Below are positions 36,156-47,655 of a stretch of DNA of 64,000 nucleotides, piece after piece. The notes under the pieces were generated by a model. That model ran no database searches, was not told the origin of the DNA, and was given only the letters and a program-made list of their open reading frames with translations. The position numbers and the translations under genes were made by a program. This DNA is from Hermetia illucens. Its lineage: Eukaryota; Arthropoda; Insecta; Diptera; Stratiomyidae. How positions within the stretch are numbered: the stretch's first letter is position 1; the number at the start of each line of letters is the position of its first letter. Where the stretch lies: positions 10,077,841 to 10,141,840 of the forward strand of contig NC_051850.1 in NCBI RefSeq assembly GCF_905115235.1. Reading direction: 5' to 3'.

Positions 36156-36929
36156 AGTTAGGGCATTTGACAGCTGGCTGCATGCAGTCGCATATGATGC
36201 AGCGATACTGACGGTAGCAGTCAGTGCTGCATGTCCGACACATTAGCACTTTTCAAACAGCCACAAAAAGGATCAAAGTACGGTTTATCGCCTGAATGGA
36301 AGGAGATGTCGATTTCGAAAGAAGCGTTAAATAATCTAGAGGATCATTGTTTTCTCCTTTTTTGAAGGCGTCAGGGGTTTGGAAGGGTTTAATGAAAAGC
36401 ACGCTAGGGGTATCTTAGGCTTATAGGCTCGATATGCGGTGTGGAGTAAGAGTGCTCCAGGCCAGGAAAGATCGTTTACTCCTTTTCACCGTTTTATGGA
36501 TACATCGATACAGTCTCCACGGGACAAGCATTAAAATGAACACGAACATCCCTGACGAGCATGGTTCGAACCCGAAACAATAAGAGCGTAAGGCTGACCC
36601 TCATGCAACCCCACCATTTCACCATCAAGCCACGAAGTATTGATGGTATCGTTTCCTCCGAGTGGAGAATATACGTATTTCTGGGCACTGCTTTGTCTAC
36701 TTCTTCACGAGATGGTCATTGCTCGCGGACCCCTGTTTTTGAGAAGTATTTGGTGATTGAAGTTTCCCGCCTTCCGAATCAAGAAGTCCTTAATAAGGGG
36801 CCAGGGTGGTAATGGCGGTATCCTTGCGCCATTGTGGCTGTTGTAAGGATGTGAAGTCAGTGATAGAGCGAAGGTTGTTTGGATTGTTGTCTCCAAATAA
36901 GCAATCCTTGCTTGTAATCCACGGATCTT
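36156..36929. other. Unassigned sequence
   Basis: No recognised gene or element. A cluster of 'tgcatg' and 'gcag' words near 36180-36230 has no clear structure. Confidence 0.35.
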
Positions 36930-37175
36930 ACGCACTTTGATCGGAAGGCGAAAGTGGCAGTGGGTAGGTTACACATTAAAAAGAGACAACAATCGCGACT
37001 ACGCCAAGCAGAGGAATCCACTCTCCTAAGATGGTGGGGCGCCCCAAGGGCACTTGGCGCAGAACTTTAGAGGAGGAGTACCTGCATCTCGGGAAGTCGT
37101 GGGGGAAATTGAAAGGCATTTCAATTAACCGCGTAACGATGGGTAATGGGTGTGGTCGACGAAACGAACGACGGT
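36930..37175 (+). mobile_element. RTE-like LINE C-terminal fragment
   Basis: Plus-strand translation gives 'LIGRRKWQWVGYTLKRDNN' followed, in a second frame, by 'GRPKGTWRRTLEEEYLHLGK'. This is the conserved tail found at the end of many animal RTE-like ORF2 proteins. A similar tail occurs on the minus strand at 62170-62340. No other part of the element remains. Confidence 0.65.
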
Positions 37176-37599
37176 CGATAAATAACGAAATAACTCCTGA
37201 ATACCTACTGCGCCCCTACTTGGCTGTTAGGACCTCCCAGTATAATTTCGGTATTATACCTGGGGCAGGCTTCGACGATTCATTACCTCGTAAAAAGTAT
37301 CCATCTCCAACTTGGCAATCCCCTCTATAAGGGGGTTAACTTTAACGAGGCTTATATTCCGAAATTTGTCTGACATAGTGCATAGCTGTCCACTCAAGTT
37401 TCTAAAATCGAAATCAGCAGGTTTCATTTTTCGGCTGACTAGGAAACACAGACAAATCACGTGGTTTACTGGATAGCCACGATGGTGTTGATTGATCAGG
37501 CGTTTCCCAGGTTTTGTGTTCCATCATGGGTACCAGTCAATGTTCTTGTCCGTTCATTACGCCGTTGATGATGATGATGACGGTATCATTTATAAAAAT
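37176..37599. other. Unassigned sequence with a (TGA)5 run
   Basis: A perfect TGATGATGATGATGA at 37566-37580 may be the simple-repeat 3' tail of either the plus-strand RTE-like tail or the minus-strand CR1-like copy that begins here. Nothing else recognised. Confidence 0.35.
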
Positions 37600-40450
37600 T
37601 AGTTTTATTTTTTAGCCTAGTTACATATTGTCCTCGGAGAGGGGTAACTTACACTTAAAACTAAGGAAGGAGACAGAGCGAAAGGACCCAAGCTGTAAGG
37701 GGTTCTAGGACCGGCATAATCTCGGGATTGGGAAGTGAAAGTTGATGTCGAACTCTGCGCATATGGTTTCAAAAATCCCCACACTAAGTGTACTAAGAGA
37801 GGCAACGCGGAAAATAATATCGGGGCTGGCAAAGGAGTCCATCAGGCTATTACAGGGTTTGAAAAGGGTACAAATATCAAGGAAGATTTTTCATTGGAGA
37901 TGCAGAACCGTGACGAATAGTCCATAAAGGGAAGGTCGTTTTTGAAAAAGATGGTCTTGAAAGGAGGTCATTAGTGAAAGGAGTTGTTCGCCAAGAGATC
38001 AAGGAAAGGATGTTGGAGAGTGCTTAAGCAAATAGAATATGCAGTGGCATTTACTGGCATTTAATGTCAACTTGTTAATCGACAAGACCAATGATCAAAA
38101 TTGAACTGCAAGAGAGCACAATCCAACGACGAGACGAAACAGAGGCAACAATTTAAGGTCATCCCCGTAAAGCAAACACGGACAGGTCAGGGTAGAGGGG
38201 AGGTCATTGATAAAATATAAGAATAGGAGAGGGGCCAAGTATAGAACCTTGGGAACACCAGAAGAAGAAGATGAGTAACCATGCAAAAAAAAACCTGCAG
38301 AAACGTTACGAGAGGTAGGAGGAAAGCCAAGAGACGATTGATGGGAGAAGTTGACTAGAGGGAGTTTGACGAGGAGAATATTGTGCTCAACGGTATCAAA
38401 GGCTTTTGGGAAATCGGTATAAAGAGCGTGTACCGCCTATCGTTAAGGCATTTAGCAAAGAAGGTTTGAAGCAATAGATCGATGCTTCACGAAAACATGC
38501 TGTTCTTTCACAATGAGTAGAGCGAAGTGCCTGGTCAGCAAGCCGTTAACGTACCGCTCGAGGATTTTGTAGCAAGAGAGGTGGGGATAATAGAGGCCTC
38601 TTTCCAAAGATGATAAATGTTTGTTCTTCGATGCTTTTGTTGAAGATTATACACAGAAGGCGGGAAGCGGGTGCTTTACAGTTAACAAGGAAGAAGTTAG
38701 GAAGCCCATCGAGAGCAGGTTCGACATTGTTGTAAAGATTACCAATGAGGAATTCAACTAAGGAAGACGTAAGGACAGGAAAGGCCAGAGATCCGGAGCA
38801 GTGTGCATCTGGAAGAAGTGTAGAAGGTTGAGGTAGTAAACACGGAAGAGAAGTAAAAACAGAGAAGGGCGCCGGATTGTCGTGGAGAGGTGACAGTGAA
38901 GTCAGTGAAATTGATGGAAGGGAAAGATTGAGTAGGCGTACGGGAATAACGAGTGTGGGACCAAAACGGTGTCAAGTTAGTTTAGGGCAACGGCGGCCTT
39001 GACGCTCAGCATGAATTTGACCGTAATGCGCATAGCCTTAAAATAAACTACACTAAGGCTGAGTTGAAAACGTCAAAATTGGCTTTTCGGAAGTTGAGCT
39101 TAACAGATTTACGCGCAGTTTTGAAGTTTGAACGAAAAAGATCCGTTTAAAATTCAAATGGGGACTGTTGAGCGTTACCTTTGAAATTTGTGAATGTACA
39201 AGGAAATAGAGAGAGTTGGCGCTCGGAGAGGTGGAAAAGGAAGAAATCAATACTGCGGCCCAGAGGATTTTAGGTAGTGTTGAAATTCAGGGCAGAACAA
39301 GTATTCATGAAAGAAGAGAGTAGAAGGGAAAAGTGGAATAGGTTGTTGGGACTACTTGGAAGACAAGGATGTGAGGTGAAAATAGTGAGATTAAAATCTC
39401 TTCAGAGGAAGAAAAGGTGGGAAGGGAATTTGGCAGTAAGGAGTTCCGACAAGCTGTCAAACAATTCTTTATAGAGGTGAGAAGAGCAAGCACATGGGAC
39501 GTATATTCAAGATACAGTGAAGGCTAGAGAGTTGGGTGGAGAGGCATGTAAGGCACTTTCATAAGGTGAACCAAAGGAGGAAGAAACGGGTACGGCACGG
39601 AGTTGATCTTTTGTGGCAATTAGGACCCCACCACCAGTGAACTTACGTAATGCAGCCCGGTCTCTATGCCAGCGGAAAATGAAATACACTTCGGCGAGCC
39701 CTGAATTCAACAAATTATCATCAAGCCAAGTTTCAGAGATACCAATTACATGATGCTCTGAGCCAGCGTGGATAACTTGAAGGCCGCTAGTTTGGTTCTT
39801 CAGCCCCCAACATTTTGATAAAATAGGCGGTCAATGAACACAGATCCAGATAAATTGATCGGTGAAGCAGGCTGCCCTGACATTTACTCGCATACGTTTG
39901 TATGGCTTATTGAACACACTTCCAGACCATTCCTGCGGATAAGTGACTTTAAAAGAAGCTATTCCTGGGTCGGAGTTGCTGTCCTCTACCAGTTTGACAT
40001 ATGACAGTGGTGAAATTGAGCCAACCTTGGTTTTTGTGTACTCCAATACCTTGTTCGTGGAAGTGGCGAACGTGAGCCTGCAGGGAAATAATTGTTTTGG
40101 TAAGAAGGCCACCAATAACTCGGGACGGCGTTTAGAGCAGCGATGGAAAGTGGAGCTTTGTCGGCGGCGAGAAGGATGTTAAAAGTTTGGGCAACTGTGT
40201 TACGATTCGTAACAAGAAGAGGAGATTGCGGTTATTGTCCCATTGAAGCATCAGTGATTTTTTCCGAATAGCTCCGGTGGTCTTTTGCATACCAGGCTGT
40301 GTTGTTGATGAATATGAAGGCGGACCGTTACCTCTATATGGGGACATAGGACTCATGTGGCTGTATGCACATACGTTACTGTCACTAGGCCGATATTCAC
40401 TTGGGCATCCATAGTGCAGTCGATTAAATTGAGGCAATAGCTTCACTACA
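37600..40450 (-). mobile_element. CR1-like LINE, minus-strand copy
   Basis: Minus strand in order: end of ORF1 (about 40115-39830, 'SFKVTYPQEWSGSVFN'); endonuclease start (39820-39500, 'ALRKFTGGGVLIATKDQLRA'); linker (39250-38750); RT (38460-38095, 'PKAFDTVEHNILLVKL', then 'LYFINDLPSTL' and the catalytic box 'LLYGDDLKL'); and a C-terminal stretch to about 37617. The 'GGGVLIA' and 'FINDLPS' blocks fit the CR1/Kiri/Rex group. Frames break several times. The same family lies in opposite orientation at 42970-44665. Confidence 0.7.
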
Positions 40451-41154
40451 AAGAACCATATGTGTGGATATCACCAGAAGCATGAACGCTATATATGACG
40501 CGACTCTAGATGAACTACTCCATTTGCAACTGCAGATATATAGAGCATTATAATGAGATCAGCTCATAGACCATATCATTTAGGTCTGTGAGGAAACAGC
40601 GGATGTAAGGGACACAGAGGTTTGGAAGAGATATTGGAAGAACTAAGTACGGTTCTTGTAATACCTTTTAATTCTGGGATAACAAACCTCTGTTTTGTAG
40701 AAGATATAAGACCTAAAGTACTCATGCCAAGTGGCAGAGGAACAAAGGTCTATCTCTGGGCTTTTCTAGAAGATAATATACAACGATCTTTCAGGATCAA
40801 GTACATGTGATCATAAGAATGACAACCTTGGTTGAAAGGCAACCGCGTAACGATATGAAGCAGCAATAAAGCAGTCTTCAGGGCGTTGAGCAGTCTTACC
40901 TATGAATAGGGATTATCTTTTTACAATAGTTTTTTTTTTTTTTTTGTACTTTAAATGGAAGTGATTGCTTCTCGGTCGTTGGTACAAAGAATTTTTATTA
41001 ACTGTATTCTTTATAAAAAGTTAATTTAGCAACTTAAAAATAAAATTGTTTATAACTGCTACATTATAAACTTATAGTCTCAGGATATTTCCATGGTCTA
41101 CCAACTGTGTTTCTGTAGTTCAACTCACTTAACATTGCATCACCTACTCCTCTC
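40451..41154. other. Unassigned sequence downstream of gene 5
   Basis: No recognised gene. A run of 16 T at 40930-40945 may be a retroposon tail on the minus strand. Confidence 0.4.
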
Positions 41155-41160
41155 TTTATT
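41155..41160 (-). terminator. Polyadenylation signal of gene 5
   Basis: AATAAA on the minus strand 15 bases past the stop codon. Confidence 0.55.
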
Positions 41161-41174
41161 TTTTTGACTTTAAG

Positions 41175-41736
41175 TCAAACCACTGCACAACAATTAACGC
41201 AAAGTGAACCGCGATTTATCCATGGAAGAGGATACCCACAAGCCTGAAACAAAAAAAATACTTCAAGATTAAGGAAACTGATCCAGGTCAAACTGTCCTT
41301 CATAATTTTTGGCAAATTTCGATCGAAATCCAACCGTTCCTTTCCTCATTTCATAAAAAGAAGAATTCGCAATTAGAAAGCAAACAACTGGTTCCCGAAG
41401 CACGGTGAATTTTGAGGGGATTAAAGAAATATTTGACCAAGAAAGGGAAAGTGTTATATTTTTCAACCCCGGATTAATAACCAACTCTGAATGTTATTAA
41501 TGGGAGAAAGTAGTTACCTGAAGTTGAGGATTAAAGTAGTGATTCCTTGGACACTGCATTTCCCTCAATATTCCGTAGTAACAAATATAATATTTGCGGC
41601 AATCAGGATGTGGCAGGCGGATCAATGTTTTTGTCTCCCGGCATATAGGACGAATGATGGTCCGATTTTGACAAGTTGCGGGCTGTAATGTCACCACAAC
41701 TAGGATCACAAGGACGTAGTAGCGAATCACCGCCAT
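41175..41736 (-). CDS. Single-domain CBM14 protein, peritrophin-15-like (gene 5)
   Basis: Minus-strand exons 41736-41518 and 41243-41175 join in phase 0 (donor GTAACT, acceptor TTTCAG) into 95 residues. Residues 1-22 are a clear signal peptide. The single CBM14 domain (about 32-88) has spacing C-x13-C-x5-C-x9-C-x12-C-x12-C and the block 'CRKYYIC'. The intron falls at the same place as in gene 4, two residues before cysteine five ('NPQLQ' then 'ACGYP'). Unusually, two further cysteines (91-92) follow the domain near the C-terminus. The TATA core matches that of gene 4, and a TGATAA (GATA-type) word lies on the plus strand near 41812. Secreted chitin-binding role inferred. It lies between two oppositely oriented copies of one CR1-like LINE. 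Confidence 0.84.
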
Positions 41737-41775
41737 TTGGATCTAAACTAAAGGAGATAGGACCAGTGGGCTTGG

Positions 41776-41783
41776 TATTTATA
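41776..41783 (-). promoter_or_regulatory. TATA box of gene 5
   Basis: TATAAATA on the minus strand in the context 'actataaatacca', 40 bases upstream of the start codon. It has the same core as gene 4. Confidence 0.7.
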
Positions 41784-42969
41784 GTGTCAGACAGTTGTAG
41801 CTAATCCAACTGATAATGAACACTTCCATAAAATCCATGATTCAAATCCGGTCACGCATATAATTTTTAGCTACAGTTTGCACTATTCTTTAATTGTTAT
41901 GGGCTGTGATTAGACAGTATCTATTATACTCCAGATAATTACTTTAGATTCATCTAACAATCGGGTACATTCCTCGTCTATCTCTTACATTGAGAAACAC
42001 TGAACTGGCCCACCCAGCAGATGCACTTGTTAGAAATCCAAGAATAATAATCGCAAATTTTTACAAAATGAAACAAATGTTCTGTAACAAAACTCGTTTC
42101 AGCAGAAATACACTGTAATTAGTGATAAGGCTTCATTGATAACGACATTGACATTCAGATTTCTTTCACAAAGAGCGATATGTTTCCAAGCAAATGCATC
42201 CATGATGGTGGCTTGTTGGAGATGAGACGATGATGCAATTCTACACAATATCCGCTTTTCATTGTCGCATTTGTTAGTTAATTAAGGGCTCTTCCAACCC
42301 CACGAACAAAACTTTTTCAAACACTGCTTCAATGAAACGCCCCGAGACCTTACAAAAACATCTACCTGCATGGATTGTATTCAGGCCTGACGTGAGGGAG
42401 GAGGAAAGGGGTAATTCCCCTCGGACCGGCGGGGGGGGGGGGGTGGATTTTCTCTCTAAGATCCTACTCACGAATAAATACTTCACGCAAAAGGATATCG
42501 ATCGCTCCGTTCAATACAGAAGTTGTGAAGTTGTAGGGATAAAGGATATATTATCGAAGGATGAGACCCGATTTTAAATTCATGGCAACGATCGTTGTTT
42601 ATATCCGAGTCAAGTCAGTCCGCGTCTCCATTTGGTAGCCCCGGATAACTGCCATGGGGTGGTCGGTACTGAAGACGCCAATCCGGGATGGCTCGGACTT
42701 CTTACTTGTCAAACGGTTTGGAATAGGTTGCCCATGAGCTCACAACTCTTACTATACACCAGACTTCTAGGGAAGAGCTCTCAATCCAACATTACAGCTG
42801 CCTCTTTCCCGATAACAACCTTATCAGGGCTGCAAGTACATTCAAAACTACGTCGCTATTAAGTTGGCAGTATAAATTCAGTGGAGATGAAATCCTAACT
42901 AACGCCTGAACCCGGCTTTAACACTAATTCCTACGTATATTTCCCCTGCCGCAGGGCCCTCCTCTATTC
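41784..42969. other. Intergenic sequence with a poly-G tract
   Basis: Contains 13 consecutive G at 42431-42443 on the plus strand. No gene or element recognised. Confidence 0.4.
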
Positions 42970-44665
42970 GAGGATTTCTCAGACAGGTTATCAAATGTGC
43001 TAATCGTTTTATTCCTCTCTCTTCCTTTCATCCTCTGTGTATACTTGACCCTTCCGACACTCTCCAACTACTCCCGTCTTTCCTTCTCTCTCCAGTAACT
43101 CCACCAACCCTTCCCTTCCTTTATCCACTTTCATGGACACCTGTGCCGGGCTCCAATTTAACGTTTCCAAGAAAAATACAAATCCACTATTGATCTTGTC
43201 CTCTCTAACCTCCCTGTGCTTTGCATTTTCCAATCCCTTCCAGACGCATATGCTCAGATCGCCCGACTCCATTTTCCTATCGCATGCAAGCCTTCCAAGT
43301 TTAACTTTCGGAAGACAAACTTCGAAGGTCTAAACTCAGCCATGGCCACAGGTAAATGGCCTCCTACCCTCTTCCCATTAACGTGTGACCAACCGCTTAG
43401 CACCTTCAATACCATTTTAATAGGCATTTTTCCATCTTACTAACTCCCTGCGCTCTGACCCTATCTGGTACACCGCTGAAGTTAACAAAAATCAACTCAC
43501 TGCTTGGAAATAGTTTCTACCCTCTGGAATCTATGCTGAGTTCCTTTTTTTTGAAAACTTCGCGTTCTTCGGGGAAATCCTTAATACTTAAGTCCAGGAA
43601 GGAATATTTGGCTGGTGTTGAAGACTCATTGGGTCTCGAAAACCTCAAATCATTCTGGTCCGACATTCGTAACTCCCCCAGTCCCGCCCACCTACCTACT
43701 GCTTCCATTAAATACTCTGGCTCCTCCACTAACTCCCCCCTCCCCTTCAACTATCTTGCAATTTACTCTGCCGTTACTTTTCCTCAGTCTACGTTCTCTT
43801 TCCTCCCTTCTCTTCTCTCCCGCTCTTGATACAGCTTTCACCGCAACTCCTACCATTCCGCTTCTTACCTTTCTCCTTGTCGAGTATCTCGTTGACACAC
43901 TTGACGCCAATGATACGACGATCTACCGAACCTCCTTTTGCTTAAAACTGGTCAGTCCATCTCCCTTCCCCTCTCCAACAAGAACCTCAAAGAGAAAAAT
44001 TTTCCTAACTTGTCGAAAGAGGCTCTTATCATCCCCATTCCTAAAAGTGGCGATCACATCATGCTGTGAAATACCGTCCCATTTCGCTCCTCCCCTCCTG
44101 TTTCATAATCATAGAAAGATATGTCAGCAACTGGTTATCCTCCCATTTTGGCAACCTCATAGTGAATGAGCAACACGGCTTTGTTAAGCGTATATCCACT
44201 GCCTCCAATCTGCTCTATTTCAACAATGTGTGACCAACTGCCTAAATTCCCGGCAGGAAGTGCATAATATCCGCACTGGCTTTTCTAAAACCTTCACTAC
44301 TGTAAATCAGAAGTAACTTCTGTCCAAATTCTCCTCTCTCAGCATGCCAATATCAGTTGTTTCATGCCTCGCCTCTTCCTCTTCACCTTTCCGAACGATC
44401 CTGCCGCGTCTTTTTTGATGGCACCCGTTCCTTCTCCCCCTCCTCTGGCGTCCCACAGAGATCTGTTCTGGACCCTTTATTGTTTTTATTATTACCACCG
44501 ACCTTCCCTCCTCCTTACTTAACCCTACTTTCTTTATGCCGACGATCTTAAGCTGTTTTCCACTATACCATCACCTATGGACAATGTCTCCCTCCAATCA
44601 GGTTTAGCGCTAAACGTCGAAGAGTGTCACTCTATGTTCTACTCGCTCAAATTCTAACACACTCC
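42970..44665 (+). mobile_element. CR1-like LINE, plus-strand copy
   Basis: Diverged plus-strand copy of the element at 37600-40450. Endonuclease end and linker are at 43140-43440 ('CKPSKFNFRKTNFEGLNSA'). A linker follows at 43600-43830 ('NLKSFWSDIRNSPSPAHL'), where minus-strand 38754-38975 is the counterpart. RT is at 44390-44560 ('FDGTRSFSPSSGVPQRSV', then 'YADDLKLFSTI'). The YADD box is intact, but stops and frameshifts interrupt the ORF and the 5' half is missing. Confidence 0.68.
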
Positions 44666-46239
44666 TTTTTCATACTCTCTTGACGGATGGTAGGTAGGCA
44701 GGTATTAGTGGCCGCTCCGAGGAGCACAGTTAGCGCTTTGGTGTGCCGTTTTGATGCCACAAACTCCTAAGACCGGGACTGTTGTTATGGAAGTAGGGAG
44801 GCAGAGCCTAGCCGGCTCGGATCTTCAGAGCCAGCCCGTAACATTCACGAAAGAAAGCAGCTCTCCCACCTGGCAGCCAGAAATCTCTCTGAGGTCCCCA
44901 AAGAATGGTTTACCCAGTGTCCGTAGCCTGACTCTAACTAGAGCTCTTGCCAATCCCTGGCCGGAAAAAAGATTGAAAAACTCGCCAACCAATCGGACAC
45001 GATAGTCGTCGCACTGGGGAGGATGAATCTCATCTAAAAGACAACGGCAGGGTAAGACAGGCTACTCCAAAAGTGCGGGGCGAACTTACGGAAAATGAAG
45101 GCTGATACCGTCGTCCAACGAAAAATCTCTATGGGTGTCAAAAATTGCGTAATGGAGACAAATTCTTGAACCTCATCGCACAGCAACATAACTCCTGGAG
45201 GACCACCGAAGAGTATCTAAGGGAAAAGCAAATTGCTGGCCCAGCCTATAATGGCCGCTAGTACCATTACTGCTAGCTTCGATAGCTCCCTATGCAGCAT
45301 ATACTCCAGAAAAGGAAAAGGAAATAGTTAAGAAATAAGCAACGCATGACAACAATTCTGAGCAAGAAAATCGGGGGATAGATGGACGGTGACAAAATCG
45401 AAAAATCACAATTGGATCTACTGCAAGGGTCAGGCGAATGATGCATCACACACCTTTTCTCCTGAAGAAGGTAAGGAGCGATCTCCTAGTGGTGACAAAG
45501 TGCCAGATGTCTCCGGATATTAAAATTGAGACGCTGTTACAGAGTAAGAGCACGTGGGGGTGTGGTCCCACACTGAATAACCTGCGGTAATGTGCCAAAC
45601 GGTCCAGCATTAGTATCTTGGACAGGACTTGTGTGCTCAAAAAAAATACCCAGTATTGAGGTAGGTGTCAACTGCAAGATAAAATTAATTCTACCTCAAT
45701 TTTTGAAGAGCTGCTCAAGATTGGAAATTCCAATCTCTCTCTCTCTCTCTCTCCAATCACTTCCGAACTCAGCCCTAGAGAAATCGTTGCAATTATGTAC
45801 GGATTAGACAGATGGAGCCTCAGCATGGGCATACGGCAAAAAATACGGAATGACAAGAGGCAGCCTGTTAGCTATGGTACCTCGTCTACCATATGTGGAC
45901 TTATTTGACGGTCAAAAATATGCGTCACCAGCCTACTCTCCGATGCCTCTGATTGCTGCTGACCAGCAAAAACCTAAGGAAGCGTAGTTCATTTAGGATG
46001 TAGACATTAAGCTAGCCAGCAAAATAGGAACCGAATAAAAAGGTCTGGCTCGGTTATGGGACTGACATTCGGTGGTGCCCCCTTCTTAGCGAGCACCAGG
46101 TAATTTTATTCCTACTAGAGAGGAAACCTGGAACTGAATTAACTGAAACTAAACAAATCTAGCTAGAAGACAGTGGATAGCTATCGCGGCCAGGTGCAGA
46201 AGGTGCTAGGTGACCAAGCTGATGTGAAAGCTCAGAAGC
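44666..46239 (+). other. Possible 5' part of the following R1-clade LINE; no clear domain
   Basis: An open frame at 44751-45005 and scattered frames up to 46240 lie where the 5' UTR and ORF1 start of the next element should be. I could not confirm this against another copy. A (CT)n microsatellite is at 45733-45752. Confidence 0.3.
45733..45752. repeat. (CT)n microsatellite
   Basis: About ten CT repeats in unassigned sequence. Confidence 0.9.
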
Positions 46240-47655
46240 AGCAGTGATAGAGTGCAAAGACCTAGACGGGGTCACATCACGAGAAGATATCTGTGCTGCG
46301 CTAAGGGAACAATTCAACCTTAGCGAAATAGGAGAAAGTGCCATCAAAAGGATGAAGAAGATGCAAATCAACCTCAACCATTGCGAGGCAGCTCAAAACT
46401 TGCAATCGCAAACCATTCGAGAGTCGAATGTGGACGTGGCTTTAATACGTGAACCTTACCGAAATTACGGTAATGCGGTGGGTGAAAGACTCATCGAGAA
46501 ATGCGGCGATATAGGCATGTGGACGGCAAGCCACTCAAGAAACCGTGGCACTTTCGGGAGCCGGTTTTCTAAGGGCAAAATTCAACGACGTCCATACCTA
46601 CAGCTGTTATGCCCCTCCTTATGCAACATTAGCACAATATAAGGAGATCCTACACAACTTGGTGCTGGACGCTAGCGACTACAGCCCCAAAATCATTGCC
46701 GTCGATTTCAACGTGTGGGCATTAAATGTGTCCACCCAGCCAATGTTGGATGCGTGCCCACCTTCCGAGGCAGGGCGCTAGGCTCGATTGCCGATCTGAC
46801 GTGCCTCAGTGCCTCGTTGAGGAGAGGATGATCTGACGGGTGAGTGAACACTACACCCACAGTGACCACTAGGCCATCTTTCCAACATCAGAAACGGGGG
46901 AGGCGACGGTCGAATAAGCAACAGAAACGGAAAAACCAGGGTACTGAGTGGTCCATTGGAGCTTTCTTGGAAGACACTTTCCTAGCGGCATTAGAAGGAA
47001 GTCATGACCCGAAGGGGATGGCGCTAGAAAAAGTAAGCCAGCTACTTTAACGGGTAACTGAGGCATGCAACTCTACAATGCCGCAACGGAAGTTCCACCA
47101 CAGTAGGCAACCAAAACACTGTTGGAACCAAGAAATCACGCTGTTGACAGCATCCTGTCTGCGAGCGAGGAGGCTTTGCCAAAGGACAAGAGGTAACCAG
47201 AACATCGGCAGTCAGAGGAAGAATATTGTAATCTTTGAAGTAGCCTTAGGAGTACGAGAAAGTAAGCGGAATTGCTAGAAGCAGTTTTGCCTTGAAGCAA
47301 ATACGAATCCGTGGGGTGCCGCAGTTATAACGAATAAGCTTCGTGGGCAAAAATCAACACCAAGTGACGTGCCCGCGACTCTTATTCAAAATAATTGCAC
47401 TCCATTTCCCCCAGCAGGAACAAAATGGACCTTAACTAAGGGTGCAACAGAACGTCTTCACAATCCCCGGGGTTACCGAGGAGGAACTTCGAGGCATTTC
47501 TGGACTAATTAGGGATAATAAGGCTCCGTATTAGATGGGATTCCGAACAAACCCCTGAAGTTAGCGGCTAAAATCAAGCCCGCATGGTTCATAAGCACGT
47601 TTGAATCGTCCATGGCGGGAGGAGCGGAAGAGGCTGAGGTTGGTTCTGCTAACGA
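46240..47655 (+). mobile_element. R1-clade LINE relic, ORF1 end, endonuclease, RT start
   Basis: 46244-46360 encodes the ORF1 C-terminal block ('KDLDGVTSREDICAALREQF'). The same frame or a neighbouring one continues into the endonuclease (46365-46780: 'QINLNHCEAAQNL', 'IREPYRNYGN', 'SCYAPPYATLAQYKEIL', 'SPKIIAVDFNVWAL', with the GDFN block changed to VDFN). The linker runs to about 47300 and RT entry is at 47530-47640 ('AWFISTFESSMAGG'). It stops abruptly at about 47655, where an oppositely oriented gypsy gag fossil begins. Same family as 2995-5126 and probably 27550-29400. Confidence 0.72.

Noticed and set aside
42431-42443. Poly-G run as a possible regulatory or structural signal
   Set aside because: An isolated homopolymer without neighbouring G-tracts or a gene. 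It may be a simple repeat or a sequencing-prone site.
43615-44169. 184-codon Pro/Ser/Leu-rich plus-strand frame
   Set aside because: Overlaps CR1-like linker sequence whose conserved residues lie in a neighbouring frame. The Pro/Ser/Leu composition comes from C/T-rich DNA.
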